Numbered from the stretch's first letter, positions 41,131 through 52,719 are shown. The stretch: DNA of 64,000 nt from Pseudomonas sp. KU43P (GCF_033095865.1 NZ_AP019365.1:2143501-2207500), one strand, 5' to 3'. A program made the numbers and translations. The notes: generated by a model not told the origin, from the letters alone.

Positions 41131-41206
41131 GGCACATAGCTCAGTTGGTTAGAGCACCACCTTGACATGGTGGGGGTCGTTGGTTCGAGTCCAATTGTGC
41201 CTACCA
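41131..41206 (+). tRNA. tRNA-Val (GAC), copy 2
   Basis: Identical to 34384-34459, with CCA encoded; anticodon GAC at 41164-41166. It was the second of a tandem pair before insertion of the element. A GGCGA/TCGCC hairpin with six T follows at about 41219-41245. Confidence 0.97.
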
Positions 41207-41349
41207 AATCTCAGAAAGGGCGATCCGAAAGGGTCGCCTTTTTTGTTTGCCCGCACAAAAGTCTTTGTCGCAGGGTGTAACGTATGGTCGCGGTTCGGGC
41301 CATGGGGCGCCATGCTAGAATCCGCCCCTTCGAATCTGGAGGTACACGC

Positions 41350-41922
41350 GTGCGCAAACTGGCAGTGGTAATGGCAGTGCTGGCCCTGGCGGGCTGTGAA
41401 AACGAGGTGGAAGGTGTGCACAAGCAGGTGGCCGAGCACCTGAACAACCCCAAGACCGCCAAGTTCGGCAACGTACGGATCGACACCAAGGGCACCATTT
41501 GTGGCCAGGTGCGCGGCAAGGACGATGCCGGGCAGTACGAAGCCTACCGCAGCTATGTGGCCATCAAGGGTACTGATGGCCAGTACCAGATCATCGTCGA
41601 CGACACCGGCAACAACCTGCGCATCCGCGAAATGTGCGGCGGTGCCGACTTGCAGCGTCGCGCCGAGGCTCTGGCCGGCCAGCCGGCACCTGAGGGTTGG
41701 GATGTGGAAGTGATCCAGGGCGCCAACATGGGCGCACTGAGCGACATGACCGCACGCCTGATCGAGAAGGGCATCCCGTCCTCGGTCGAATACCGCGAGG
41801 GCAAGCCGGTGGTGCTGATGGGGCCATTCCCGACCCGCGAAGAAGCCGAGGCACGCAAGGCCGAGGTCATGGCCAAGCTGGGCACGGATTCGGTGGTTAT
41901 CCAGCACGGCGCCCAACGCTGA
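41350..41922 (+). CDS. SPOR-domain lipoprotein
   Basis: 190 residues starting at GTG 41350 after GGAGG. The signal peptide RKLAVVMAVLALAGC ends in a lipobox (LAGC). The C-terminal about 75 residues (GWDVEVIQGANMG, IPSSVEYREGKPVVLMGPFPTREEAEARKAEVM) are a SPOR fold, which binds denuded peptidoglycan glycans. The middle part, with two Cys, is uncharacterised. Likely an outer-membrane lipoprotein linked to cell-wall turnover. Confidence 0.75.
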   Translation: MRKLAVVMAVLALAGCENEVEGVHKQVAEHLNNPKTAKFGNVRIDTKGTICGQVRGKDDAGQYEAYRSYVAIKGTDGQYQIIVDDTGNNLRIREMCGGADLQRRAEALAGQPAPEGWDVEVIQGANMGALSDMTARLIEKGIPSSVEYREGKPVVLMGPFPTREEAEARKAEVMAKLGTDSVVIQHGAQR

Positions 41923-42009
41923 CGCCAGAAGCCCGGCGCAGGCGCCCTGTCATCTGCCTCCCAGGCCGGCTATGCTTGCCTTGGGAGATGGCTGAACGGG
42001 GAGGGCCTC

Positions 42010-42435
42010 ATGTCTACACTGGAACGGGCCATCGTAGTGGCCGCCAGAGCGCATGAAGGGCAATACGACAAGGGTGGGGCGGCGTATATTCTGCACCCCT
42101 TGCGAGTGATGATGCGGGTGTCTACGCCCGAGCAGCGGATCGTCGCTGTGCTGCACGATGTCATTGAAGACACTTCGCTTACGCTGTCCGATCTTGCGCG
42201 CGAGGGCTTCGCGCTGAAGATTCTGGCTGCCTTGCTGGCATTGAGTCGGCGTCAGGGCGAGAGCTATGAGGATTTCGTGGTGCGCCTGGGCGTCGACCCT
42301 CTGGCTCGCACCGTGAAGCTGGCCGACCTTGCGGACAACAGCGATCTTTCGCGCATTCCATGCCCTGGTCCTGCCGACCTGGCGCGGCTGGCCCGTTACC
42401 GGGAAGCCAGCGCCTACCTGCAGACGCTGCCCTGA
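42010..42435 (+). CDS. Small HD-domain hydrolase, alarmone-hydrolase-like
   Basis: 141 residues, only an HD domain of the RelA/SpoT hydrolase type. Metal and catalytic motifs are RAHEGQYDKGGAAYILHPLRV, LHDVIEDTSLT (HDxxED) and VKLADLADNSD. Stand-alone proteins like this (small alarmone hydrolases, Mesh1-like) remove pyrophosphate from ppGpp; other nucleotide substrates are possible. GGGGAGGGCCTC precedes the ATG. Confidence 0.78.
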   Translation: MSTLERAIVVAARAHEGQYDKGGAAYILHPLRVMMRVSTPEQRIVAVLHDVIEDTSLTLSDLAREGFALKILAALLALSRRQGESYEDFVVRLGVDPLARTVKLADLADNSDLSRIPCPGPADLARLARYREASAYLQTLP

Positions 42436-42438
42436 ACC

Positions 42439-43131
42439 TCAGCCGCAGGCCTTGAGGTTCACCGGCCCGACAAAGTCGTTGCCGCGCCCCATGACGCACG
42501 CCACCTGCTGGTTGCGTTGCTGCTCCCAGGCTTGTGGTGGGTAGGTCTTGTTCCAGGCTTCGAACAACTGACGGTCCTGTTTCGACAAGCGCAGGTTGTA
42601 CTGCTTGCTCATGTAGAAATAGGTGCGCGCGATCATCCCGCGGATCGACGGGCGCGGCATCACCTTCTTGGCCTTGAAATCGACCTGGGTCAGGCAGCGG
42701 CCATATTGGCCCTGCTGCTGGGGCAGCCAGCCGAAGCTGAAGTTGCTGCGATCGCCATTGACCTCACCGATGCTGGGCACCAGGTTGTGCAGGTCGGCTT
42801 CGGCGCGATTATAGATGTCGTCGTGGCGCGAGCACTGCTTGCGCCCGCCCTCTTGCCAGCATTGGCGCTGATGGCCGATCTGCCAGGCTGGCACGATGTG
42901 CTCCCATTCGATGCGCGAGGCGCGCTGGGCGTTCTTGCGCGGTGAATAGCCGCAGGAGGCCAGGTCGACCTTGTTGCCCTTGTACTTGCAGCCGCAATAG
43001 AACTCCGTCGATTGCGGCGCGTACAGCTTCCAGGCGACCTTCTTGGCCTCCTGGAAGGTGCGGGGTGCATCGGCGAGGGCTAACGGGGTGGCGAGCAGCA
43101 GGCAGGTCGCGGCAAAAAGCGAAACTCTCAT
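42439..43131 (-). CDS. endA: Secreted endonuclease I (EndA family)
   Basis: 230 residues with a cleavable signal peptide (LFAATCLLLATPLALADA). The beta-beta-alpha-metal nuclease core is RIEWEHIVPAWQIG, with DLHNLVPSIGEVNGDRSN downstream. Eight Cys residues suggest disulphides. Non-specific DNase of the periplasm. Its start lies 6 bases after the DUF1654 gene, so both probably share the promoter with the LexA box at 43400. Confidence 0.88.
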   Translation of the reverse strand: MRVSLFAATCLLLATPLALADAPRTFQEAKKVAWKLYAPQSTEFYCGCKYKGNKVDLASCGYSPRKNAQRASRIEWEHIVPAWQIGHQRQCWQEGGRKQCSRHDDIYNRAEADLHNLVPSIGEVNGDRSNFSFGWLPQQQGQYGRCLTQVDFKAKKVMPRPSIRGMIARTYFYMSKQYNLRLSKQDRQLFEAWNKTYPPQAWEQQRNQQVACVMGRGNDFVGPVNLKACG

Positions 43132-43137
43132 GCGCGA

Positions 43138-43380
43138 TCAGTCTTCCTTCGGCACCGTCCAGAAAATCTGCACGCCGCCATCGTCGCGGTGGGCGAGGGT
43201 GACGTTGTCGTTCTCGGCGATTTCTTCGAGCAGGGTTTCCCAATCGTCCGGCGACTCGTGGGCCAGGCGGAAGATCAGTGCGGCGCGGCTGCGCTGGGCG
43301 GTGGGGCTGTTGATGATCTTCTGGATGCGCACACCCAGTTGTTCATAGCTGCTCGGCGTTGCGGGGGCAGTACTGGCCAC
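43138..43380 (-). CDS. DUF1654-family protein
   Basis: 80 residues starting at GTG 43380, with AAGGA 8 bases upstream. SYEQLGVRIQKIINSPTAQ, DDWETLLEEI and the C-terminal DNVTLAHRDDGGVQIFW are the DUF1654 pattern known from Pseudomonas. Function unknown. A perfect LexA-type palindrome is centred about 28 bases before the start, and endA follows, so it likely belongs to the SOS response. Confidence 0.82.
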   Translation of the reverse strand: MASTAPATPSSYEQLGVRIQKIINSPTAQRSRAALIFRLAHESPDDWETLLEEIAENDNVTLAHRDDGGVQIFWTVPKED

Positions 43381-43399
43381 GGGGCTTTTCCTTGTTTTG

Positions 43400-43415
43400 C
43401 TGTATGCGCATACAG
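43400..43415. promoter_or_regulatory. LexA (SOS) box
   Basis: CTGTATGCGCATACAG, a perfect 16-base palindrome fitting CTGT-N8-ACAG. It overlaps the -10 region of a promoter reading leftward (TTGCGA at about 43440-43435, TACTGT 17 bases on), so LexA bound here would block DUF1654-endA transcription. Confidence 0.82.
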
Positions 43416-43488
43416 TATTTCACTGTAGTATTTTTCGCAACAGCCTGTCAGGTGAAAAGCCCCGTGACGCTGGCTGGGCCTGCCGGGA

Positions 43489-45854
<2,366 letters not shown>

Positions 45855-45866
45855 CGCCCAGGAGAG

Positions 45867-47426
45867 ATGGCCATGTCCGCTACGGCCGTTGAAGGGGTGC
45901 TGATCGCCACCGGGCTGGGCAAAAGCTACGCCCAGCCGGTGCTCGGCGACGTCAGCCTGACCCTGCGCGCCGGTGAAGTGCTGGCCCTGACTGGCGAAAA
46001 CGGCGCGGGCAAGAGCACCCTGTCCAAGCTCTTCAGCGGCCTCGAAACACCCACCACCGGCCATATGCGCTACCGCGGTCAGGCCTATGCCCCCGGCAGC
46101 CGCAGCGATGCCGAGCGGCTGGGTGTGCGCATGGTGATGCAGGAACTCAACCTGCTGCCGACCCTGACCGTGGCCGAGAACCTGTTCCTCGACAACCTGC
46201 CCAGCCGTTTCGGCTGGATCAGCCAGAAGCGTCTGCGCCAGCTGGCCACGGCCGCCATGGCCCAGGTCGGCCTCGACGCCATCGACCCGGATACCCCGGT
46301 TGGCGAACTGGGCATCGGCCACCAGCAGATGGTCGAGATCGCCCGCAACCTGATCGGCGACTGCCATGTGCTGATCTTCGACGAACCCACGGCCATGCTC
46401 ACCGCCCGCGAGGTGGAGCTGCTGTTCGTGCAGATCGAGCGCCTGCGTCAGCGCGGCGTGGCCATCGTCTACATATCCCATCGCCTCGAAGAATTGCAGC
46501 GTGTTGCCCAGCGCATCGTCGTGCTGCGCGACGGCAAGCTGGTGTGTGATGAGCCGATCCAGCGATACAGCAGCAACGAGCTGGTCAACCTGATGGTGGG
46601 CCGCGAGCTGGGTGAACACATCGACCTGGGCCGGCGCACGATCGGGGCGCCGCTGCTCAAGGTCGAGCACCTGTGCCGCGGCGACAAGGTGCGCGACGTG
46701 TCGCTGCAAGTCAGGGCAGGGGAGATCTTTGGTATCTCCGGGCTAATCGGCGCTGGGCGCACCGAACTGCTGCGGCTGATCTTCGGCGCCGACCGCGCCG
46801 ACAGCGGCAGCATTGCCCTGGGCCAGCCGCTGCGGGAGGTGACCATCGATTCGCCCAAGGCCGCAGTCAAGGCTGGCATCGCCCTGATTACCGAAGACCG
46901 CAAGGGCGAGGGCCTGCTGCTGTCGCAATCGATCAGCGCAAACATCGCCCTGGGCAATCTCGGCGCCGTGTCGCGCGCCGGGGTGCTCAATGGCGTTGCC
47001 GAGCGGGCGCTCGCCGATCGGCAGATTGCGGCCATGCGCATTCGCAGTGCCAGCGCTGCCCAGGCGGTCGGCGAGCTGTCGGGCGGCAACCAGCAAAAAG
47101 TGGTGATCGGCCGCTGGCTGGAGCGTGATTGCCAGGTGCTTTTGTTCGACGAGCCGACCCGCGGCATAGACGTGGGCGCCAAGTTCGACATCTATGGCCT
47201 GCTGGCCGAACTGGCGCGCCAGGGCAAGGCGCTGGTGGTGGTGTCCAGCGACCTGCGCGAGCTGATGCTGATCTGCGACCGCATCGCCGTGCTCAGTGCC
47301 GGCCGCCTGATCGATACCTTCGAGCGCGACCATTGGAGCCAGGACCAGCTGCTCGCTGCCGCCTTCGCTGGCTACCAGAAACGTGACGCCTTGCTGCACG
47401 ACGCAGCACCCAGGATGGATGCATGA
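45867..47426 (+). CDS. rbsA: Ribose ABC transporter, duplicated ATPase
   Basis: 519 residues with two ATP-binding cassettes. First cassette: Walker A GENGAGKST, signature-like VGELGIGHQQMVEIAR and Walker B VLIFDEPTAML. Second cassette: GLIGAGRTELLR in place of a canonical Walker A, VGELSGGNQQKVVIGRWL and VLLFDEPTRGIDVG, as in other sugar importers. The start ATG 45867 has GGAG directly before it; ATG 45873 is an alternative. The C-terminus overlaps rbsC by four bases. Confidence 0.93.
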   Translation: MAMSATAVEGVLIATGLGKSYAQPVLGDVSLTLRAGEVLALTGENGAGKSTLSKLFSGLETPTTGHMRYRGQAYAPGSRSDAERLGVRMVMQELNLLPTLTVAENLFLDNLPSRFGWISQKRLRQLATAAMAQVGLDAIDPDTPVGELGIGHQQMVEIARNLIGDCHVLIFDEPTAMLTAREVELLFVQIERLRQRGVAIVYISHRLEELQRVAQRIVVLRDGKLVCDEPIQRYSSNELVNLMVGRELGEHIDLGRRTIGAPLLKVEHLCRGDKVRDVSLQVRAGEIFGISGLIGAGRTELLRLIFGADRADSGSIALGQPLREVTIDSPKAAVKAGIALITEDRKGEGLLLSQSISANIALGNLGAVSRAGVLNGVAERALADRQIAAMRIRSASAAQAVGELSGGNQQKVVIGRWLERDCQVLLFDEPTRGIDVGAKFDIYGLLAELARQGKALVVVSSDLRELMLICDRIAVLSAGRLIDTFERDHWSQDQLLAAAFAGYQKRDALLHDAAPRMDA

Positions 47427-48418
47427 AAACCACACCCCTCGAAACCTCCGGCAGTACGACCCCGCGCCGCAGCGGCACCTACTTCGGCCTTGGCACCTAT
47501 CTGGGCCTGGCCGGCGCCTTGTTGGCGATGATCGTGCTGTTTTCGCTGCTCAGCAGCCACTTCTGGTCCTACGCCACCTTCAGCACCCTGGCCAACCAGA
47601 TCCCCGACCTGATGGTGCTGGCCGTGGGCATGACCTTCGTGCTGATCATCGGCGGCATCGACCTCTCGGTCGGCTCGGTGCTGGCCCTGGCGGCGTCCAC
47701 GGTCAGCGTGGCGATCCTCGGTTGGGGCTGGGGTGTGCTGCCGTCCGCCTTGCTCGGTATGGCGGTCGCGGCCCTGGCCGGCAGCGTCACCGGCGCGGTC
47801 ACCGTGGCCTGGCGTATTCCGACGTTCATCGTTTCCCTGGGTGTGCTGGAAATGGCCCGAGGCCTGGCCTATCAGTTCACCGACTCGCGCACCGCCTACA
47901 TCGGCGATGCCTATGCCTGGTTTTCCAACCCGATCGCCTTCGGCATCTCGCCGGCCTTCATCATTGCCTTGCTGGTGATCGTCTTCGCTCAACTGGTGCT
48001 GACCCGCACCGTGTTCGGCCGCTACCTGATCGGCATCGGCACCAACGAAGAGGCCGTGCGCCTGGCCGGTATCGACCCGCGCCCGTACAAGGTGCTGGTG
48101 TTCGCCCTGATGGGCCTGCTGGCGGGCCTGGCGGCGCTGTTCCAGATTTCCCGGCTGGAAGCCGCCGACCCCAACGCCGGCGCTGGCCTTGAATTGCAGG
48201 TGATCGCCGCGGTGGTCATCGGCGGCACCAGCCTGATGGGCGGGCGCGGATCGGTCATCAGTACCTTCTTCGGTGTGCTGATCATTTCCGTGCTGGCCGC
48301 AGGCCTGGCGCAGATCGGCGCATCGGAACCCACCAAACGCATCATCACCGGGGCGGTCATCGTGATCGCCGTGGTGCTCGACACTTATCGCAGCCGGCGC
48401 TCGAACCGGCGGAACTGA
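47423..48418 (+). CDS. rbsC: Ribose ABC transporter, permease
   Basis: 331 residues with about eight to ten hydrophobic helices. Signature stretches are VLIIGGIDLSVGSVLALAA, IGIGTNEEAVRLAGIDPRPYKVLVFALMG and GGTSLMGGRGSVISTFFGVL, typical of RbsC/XylH permeases. Start overlaps the rbsA stop (ATGA). The N-terminal 25 residues are cytosolic. Confidence 0.93.
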   Translation: MKTTPLETSGSTTPRRSGTYFGLGTYLGLAGALLAMIVLFSLLSSHFWSYATFSTLANQIPDLMVLAVGMTFVLIIGGIDLSVGSVLALAASTVSVAILGWGWGVLPSALLGMAVAALAGSVTGAVTVAWRIPTFIVSLGVLEMARGLAYQFTDSRTAYIGDAYAWFSNPIAFGISPAFIIALLVIVFAQLVLTRTVFGRYLIGIGTNEEAVRLAGIDPRPYKVLVFALMGLLAGLAALFQISRLEAADPNAGAGLELQVIAAVVIGGTSLMGGRGSVISTFFGVLIISVLAAGLAQIGASEPTKRIITGAVIVIAVVLDTYRSRRSNRRN

Positions 48419-48422
48419 AAAC

Positions 48423-49445
48423 ATGGCAACCATCAAAGACGTCGCTGCACTTGCGGGTATTTCCTACACCACCGTTTCACATGTCCTGAACAAGACCCGC
48501 CCCGTCAGTGAGCAGGTGAGGCTCAAGGTCGAAGCGGCCATCGCCGAGCTTGACTACGTGCCCAGCGCCGTGGCGCGTTCACTCAAGGCGCGCAGCACGG
48601 CCACCATCGGTTTGCTGGTGCCCAATAGCGTCAACCCCTATTTCGCCGAGCTGGCGCGCGGCATTGAGGATGCCTGCGAGCGCAACGGCTATTGCGTGAT
48701 CCTGTGCAACTCCGACGACAACCCGCAAAAGCAGCGCAGCTACCTGCGCGTGCTGTTGGAAAAACGTATCGATGGCCTGGTGGTCGCGTCGGTAGGTGAA
48801 GACAGCGACCTGCTGCAGAGCCTGGCCTGCGTGCGCACGCCCATGGTCATCGTCGACCGCGAGTTGGAGGGCGTGGAGGCCGACCTGGTGCGCATCGACC
48901 ATGAGCATGGCGCGTACCTGGCGACCTGCCATCTGCTCGAACTGGGACATCGCGACATCGCCTACATCGGCGGCCCGGCTGAAACCGGTGTCAGCCAACT
49001 GCGCCTGGCCGGTTTCCGGCGTGCGCTGGCCGAGGCGCAGGTCGAAGTGCAGAGCGGCAATGTGCTGCATTGCGACTTCACCAGCCCGGGCGGCCATGCG
49101 GCTGCTGCGCAGTTGCTCGATGGCCGGCGACCCACGGCGATCTTCGCCGGCAACGACATGATCGGCTTCGGCGTGCTGCGTGCGGCGGCCGAGCGCAACA
49201 TCAGCGTACCGGGCGAGCTGTCGGTGATCGGTTTCGACGACATCGAGCTGAGCCGTTACGTGTACCCGCCGTTGACCACGGTCGGCCAGTCGATTCGCGA
49301 GCTGGGCGAAAACGCTGCGGCGCTGCTGCTGTCGCGTATCGCCACGCCGCGCCGGGAGGCGGCCGAGCAGCGCATCGTCGCCCCGCGCATCGTCTTGCGT
49401 GAATCCACCGGGCCGCGCCCAGACTTGTTCAATGATTACCGCTAA
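48423..49445 (+). CDS. rbsR: LacI-family repressor of the ribose operon
   Basis: 340 residues. The N-terminal HTH is MATIKDVAALAGISYTTVSHVLNKTRPVSE, with the hinge helix PSAVARSLKARSTATIGLLV. The periplasmic-binding-like effector domain follows (FAGNDMIGFGVLRAAAE, DDIELSRYVYPPLTTV). It should bind CGCAAACGTTTGCG in front of rbsB and release it with ribose. Four bases separate it from rbsC. Confidence 0.92.
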   Translation: MATIKDVAALAGISYTTVSHVLNKTRPVSEQVRLKVEAAIAELDYVPSAVARSLKARSTATIGLLVPNSVNPYFAELARGIEDACERNGYCVILCNSDDNPQKQRSYLRVLLEKRIDGLVVASVGEDSDLLQSLACVRTPMVIVDRELEGVEADLVRIDHEHGAYLATCHLLELGHRDIAYIGGPAETGVSQLRLAGFRRALAEAQVEVQSGNVLHCDFTSPGGHAAAAQLLDGRRPTAIFAGNDMIGFGVLRAAAERNISVPGELSVIGFDDIELSRYVYPPLTTVGQSIRELGENAAALLLSRIATPRREAAEQRIVAPRIVLRESTGPRPDLFNDYR

Positions 49446-49454
49446 GGAATCGTC

Positions 49455-50363
49455 ATGAGTGCCAAGGTGCTGGTGGTCGGTAGCCTCAACATGGACCTGG
49501 TGGCCCGCGCCGAGCGGCTGCCGCGGCCGGGGGAGACATTGGCGGGAGAAAGCTTCTTCACAGTGCCCGGTGGCAAAGGGGCCAACCAGGCGGTGGCGGT
49601 GGCGCGCCTGGGCGCCAGCGTGGCCATGGTCGGCAACGTGGGCGATGATGCTTATGGCCTTCAATTGCGCCAGGCCCTGGAGGTGGAGGGCATCGATTGC
49701 CAGGCGGTTGGTGTGTGCCCGGGTGTGTCCAGTGGCGTGGCGCTGATTACCGTGGATGCGGCCAGCCAGAACTGCATCGTCATCATTCCCGGCGGCAATG
49801 GCCTGCTGACGCCTGAGGCGGTGCAGCGGTTCGATGGGTTGCTGCAGGTCGCCGAGGTGGTCGTCTGCCAGCTCGAAGTGCCTGCCGCCACCGTGGCCTG
49901 GGTGCTGTCCAGGGGGCGTGAGCTGGGCAAGCGTGTGATTCTCAACCCGGCGCCGGTCACCGGCCCGCTGCCGGCCGAGTGGTTCGCCAACATCGACTAC
50001 CTGATCCCCAATGAGCACGAGGCCGAGGCGCTGACGGGCGAGCCGGTGCGCGACCTGGACAGTGCCCGTCGCGCCGCTGAGCGCCTGCTGCAGTTGGGTG
50101 CAGGCAAGGTCATCGTCACCCTGGGCGCGCAGGGCGCGCTGTTCGTCACCCCTGATGGCAGCCGGCACTTCCCGGCGCCGCAGGTCAAGCCGCTGGATAC
50201 CACGGCAGCGGGCGATACCTTCGTCGGCGGCTTTGCCGCAGCGCTGGTGCAGGGCAAGGAGGAGGGCGAGGCGATCGCGTTCGGCCAGCGCGCCGCCGCG
50301 TTGTCCGTTACCCGTGCCGGTGCTCAACCCTCGATCCCTTTCCTGGCGGAGCTGACCCCATGA
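49455..50363 (+). CDS. rbsK: Ribokinase
   Basis: 302 residues of the PfkB family. Substrate side: [21 protein letters not shown] and [20 protein letters not shown]. Catalytic and anion-hole side: [19 protein letters not shown] with the base Asp. It phosphorylates ribose at O5. AAGGAATCGTC precedes the ATG. The stop overlaps rbsD. Confidence 0.93.
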   Translation: MSAKVLVVGSLNMDLVARAERLPRPGETLAGESFFTVPGGKGANQAVAVARLGASVAMVGNVGDDAYGLQLRQALEVEGIDCQAVGVCPGVSSGVALITVDAASQNCIVIIPGGNGLLTPEAVQRFDGLLQVAEVVVCQLEVPAATVAWVLSRGRELGKRVILNPAPVTGPLPAEWFANIDYLIPNEHEAEALTGEPVRDLDSARRAAERLLQLGAGKVIVTLGAQGALFVTPDGSRHFPAPQVKPLDTTAAGDTFVGGFAAALVQGKEEGEAIAFGQRAAALSVTRAGAQPSIPFLAELTP

Positions 50364-50758
50364 AAAAGACCGCGCTGCTCAATGTGGCCTTGTCGCGCAC
50401 CATTGCCGGCATGGGCCATGGCGACATCCTGGTGATCGGCGATGCCGGGCTTCCGGTGCCGCCGGGTGTCGAGCTGATCGACCTGGCGTTGACGCCAGGT
50501 ATCCCGGACTTTGCCAGCGTGTTGCGGGCGGTGCTCAGTGAGCTGCAGGTAGAGCGCCATGTGCTGGCTGAAGAAATGCAAAAGGTCGTGCCGCCGGCGC
50601 TGGTAGAGATCGAGCGCTTGAAGGCCAAGCTCGGCAAGCGCGAATGGCTGAGCCATGAAGCATTCAAGGTGTTGTCGCGCAATGCCCGTGCCGTGGTGCG
50701 CACCGGCGAGTGTCAGCCCTATAGCAACATCGCCCTGATCTCCGGCGTCACCTTCTAG
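50360..50758 (+). CDS. rbsD: D-ribose pyranase
   Basis: 132 residues. It opens [34 protein letters not shown], which holds the catalytic His20 region, and ends [19 protein letters not shown], both RbsD signatures. It interconverts pyranose and furanose forms so ribokinase can act. Coupled to rbsK by a four-base overlap. Confidence 0.93.
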   Translation: MKKTALLNVALSRTIAGMGHGDILVIGDAGLPVPPGVELIDLALTPGIPDFASVLRAVLSELQVERHVLAEEMQKVVPPALVEIERLKAKLGKREWLSHEAFKVLSRNARAVVRTGECQPYSNIALISGVTF

Positions 50759-50764
50759 GCTCCC

Positions 50765-50806
50765 GTAGGAGCGGATTCATCCGCGATTGGGCCGCAAAGC
50801 GGCCCC
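50765..50806. repeat. REP-like element, second type
   Basis: GTAGGAGCGGATTCATCCGC, then GGGCCGCAAAGCGGCCC, a hairpin (GGGCCGC/GCGGCCC). Sits between rbsD and the nucleoside hydrolase gene. Confidence 0.7.
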
Positions 50807-50835
50807 GCCCGATCCAAAGGCAACAGGAGTGCCCC

Positions 50836-51843
50836 ATGCTCAAGCCCCTGCTACAAGGACTCACCCTCATGGCCGCAGCCGCCACCACCACCCTCCAGGC
50901 CGCCCCCCGCGAGCTGATCATCGACACCGACCCCGGCGCCGACGACGTGGTCGCACTGTTCCTCGCCATGGCCTCCCCGGACGAGCTCAACATCCGCGCC
51001 ATCACCACCGTGGCCGGCAACGTGCGCCTCGACAAGACCTCGCGCAACGCCCGCCTGGCCCGCGAGTGGGCAGGCCGTGAAGACATCCCGGTGTACGCCG
51101 GGGCAGGGCGCCCGCTGGTGCGCACGCCTATCTACGCCGCCGAAGTGCATGGCGAAGAAGGCCTGACCGGTGTGCAGGTGCATGAGCCCAAGCAGCCCCT
51201 GGCCCAAGGCAATGCGGTGCAGTACCTGGTCGATACCCTGGGCACCGCCAAACCGCAGAGCATCACCCTGGCCATGCTCGGCCCGCAGACCAACCTGGCC
51301 CTGGCACTCACCCAGAAGCCGGAAATCGCCAAAGGCATCAAGGAAGTGATCGTGATGGGTGGCGCCCACTTCAATGGTGGCAACATCACCCCGGTAGCCG
51401 AATTCAACCTGTTCGCCGACCCGCACGCCGCCGAGGTGGTGCTGGCCAGTGGCGTGCCACTGACCTACCTGCCCCTGGATGTCACCCACAAGATGCTGAC
51501 CAGCGACGCACGCCTCAAGCAACTCGCCGCGGTCAACAACCACGCCAGCCAGTTGGTGGTGGACATTCTCAACGCCTACATCAAGCACGATATGGACCAG
51601 TACGGCCTACCCGGCGGCCCGGTGCATGACGCCAGCGTTATCGCCTACCTACTCAAACCCGAGCTGTTCAGCGGCCGGCGCATCCACGTGAGCGTCGACA
51701 GCCGCGAAGGCCCGACCTTCGGCCAGACCGTCGCCGACTGGTACGGCGTGCTCAAGCGGCCGGCCAACGTGATGTGGGTGGCGGAGGGTGACGCTCAGGG
51801 CTTCTTCGACCTGCTCAGCGCGCGCCTGGCTCGATTGCAATAG
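50836..51843 (+). CDS. Secreted inosine/uridine-preferring nucleoside hydrolase
   Basis: 335 residues. A signal peptide (LKPLLQGLTLMAAAATTTLQAA) precedes IIDTDPGADDVVALFLA, the Ca-binding DTDPGxDD motif of the IUNH family. Further family residues are in VMGGAHFNGGNITPVAEFNLFADPHAA and GGPVHDASVIAYLL (active-site His). It frees ribose from nucleosides. As the last gene next to rbsBACRKD it would supply ribose in the periplasm directly to RbsB. A REP-like element separates it from rbsD. Confidence 0.87.
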   Translation: MLKPLLQGLTLMAAAATTTLQAAPRELIIDTDPGADDVVALFLAMASPDELNIRAITTVAGNVRLDKTSRNARLAREWAGREDIPVYAGAGRPLVRTPIYAAEVHGEEGLTGVQVHEPKQPLAQGNAVQYLVDTLGTAKPQSITLAMLGPQTNLALALTQKPEIAKGIKEVIVMGGAHFNGGNITPVAEFNLFADPHAAEVVLASGVPLTYLPLDVTHKMLTSDARLKQLAAVNNHASQLVVDILNAYIKHDMDQYGLPGGPVHDASVIAYLLKPELFSGRRIHVSVDSREGPTFGQTVADWYGVLKRPANVMWVAEGDAQGFFDLLSARLARLQ

Positions 51844-52027
51844 CCGTGTGCGGCGCGTAGCGCTCGAACACCTGATCGATGAAGCTGCGCGCCGCTTCGC
51901 CGCCGCGGTCGCGCACCAGCAGGTCGATGGCGATCAGCAGCAATTCTTCGGGCGTGCCGGGGCTGTAGGCGCTCTGGCCTTCGGCCCACTTGACCTTGAT
52001 ATCGGCGTCGATGCTATGGCTGCTCAT
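51815..52027 (-). CDS. Small conserved hypothetical protein
   Basis: 70 residues: SSHSIDADIKVKWAEGQSAYSPG, then a helical part (EELLLIAIDLLVRDRGGEAARSFIDQVFER). Its 3' end overlaps the nucleoside hydrolase gene by 29 bases on the opposite strand. No family can be named. CDS status rests on composition and an SD-like GAGAGCC upstream. Confidence 0.5.
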   Translation of the reverse strand: MSSHSIDADIKVKWAEGQSAYSPGTPEELLLIAIDLLVRDRGGEAARSFIDQVFERYAPHTAIAIEPGAR

Positions 52028-52322
52028 GAAAGGCTCTCACTGGGGGCCCGGTGCGGAAGGGCGAACACCTGACCCTGGTGTTCGAAGAAGGCATTGTGCC
52101 TTCACTTCTTAAAGTAAATCATGACATTGCGTCAATGGCTTTCGCCTCCAAGCATAAAAAGCTTCACGCCTTAAACCAAGCGGCTTGTGACAAACGCTGC
52201 AAAATTCGGTGACGATTGCCTTTCGTCTGACGTGCCGAGTTCAGGCAGACTTGGGCGTTTTGCAACGAATGGCTGGTGGAGCTGTCCGATCAGGCAGTTC
52301 CCAGATCGATTTAGGAGGATTC
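52028..52322. other. Intergenic region with one perfect hairpin
   Basis: CGAACACC (52062-52069) pairs with GGTGTTCG (52077-52084). The rest, AT-richer near 52100-52200, probably holds promoters for the divergent small protein and the lipoprotein. No gene seen. Confidence 0.5.
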
Positions 52323-52643
52323 ATGTTCCAAACTCGCGCTTCCCTGGCAACCTTGCTGGTGGCTGTTGTGCTCGCTGGTTGCAGCACGGGTGGTAACTCG
52401 GGTGGTAGCAAGGAGCCATCTGTTCCTGCCAGCAACGATGGCCGTTGCGAGGCCAGTGGTGCCGACTTCGCTATCGGCAAGCCGGCCAGTGCCGACCTGC
52501 TCGAGCAGGCGCGCAAGGGCAGTGGCTCGCAGATGGCGCGTATCCTCAAGCCGCATGATGTGGTGACCCTGGAATACCGCTCCGAGCGTTTGAACCTGAA
52601 CGTGGACGAGCGTGGTGTGGTGACTCGGGTCAACTGCGGTTGA
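52323..52643 (+). CDS. Lipoprotein with I78-type peptidase inhibitor domain
   Basis: 106 residues from ATG 52323, with AGGAGG 5 bases upstream. Signal peptide with lipobox LAGC (ATLLVAVVLAGCSTGG), a Gly/Ser linker, then CEASGADFAIGKPASADLLEQAR and RILKPHDVVTLEYRSERLNLNVDERGVV, the pattern of I78 inhibitors (FxIG....D....... G.....R...P........R.N...D..G.I). It may protect the envelope from proteases. Family call is by pattern only. Confidence 0.78.
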   Translation: MFQTRASLATLLVAVVLAGCSTGGNSGGSKEPSVPASNDGRCEASGADFAIGKPASADLLEQARKGSGSQMARILKPHDVVTLEYRSERLNLNVDERGVVTRVNCG

Positions 52644-52684
52644 TCGCACTGGCCTCATCGCCGGCAATGACAAAGCTCAAGCCA

Positions 52685-52719
52685 TAAAAAAACCCGCCAC
52701 GAAGGCGGGTTTTTTTTAC
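52685..52719. terminator. Bidirectional terminator
   Basis: AACCCGCC (52691-52698) pairs with GGCGGGTT (52704-52711), with A runs before and T runs after, serving the lipoprotein gene on + and the cold-shock gene on -. Confidence 0.92.
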
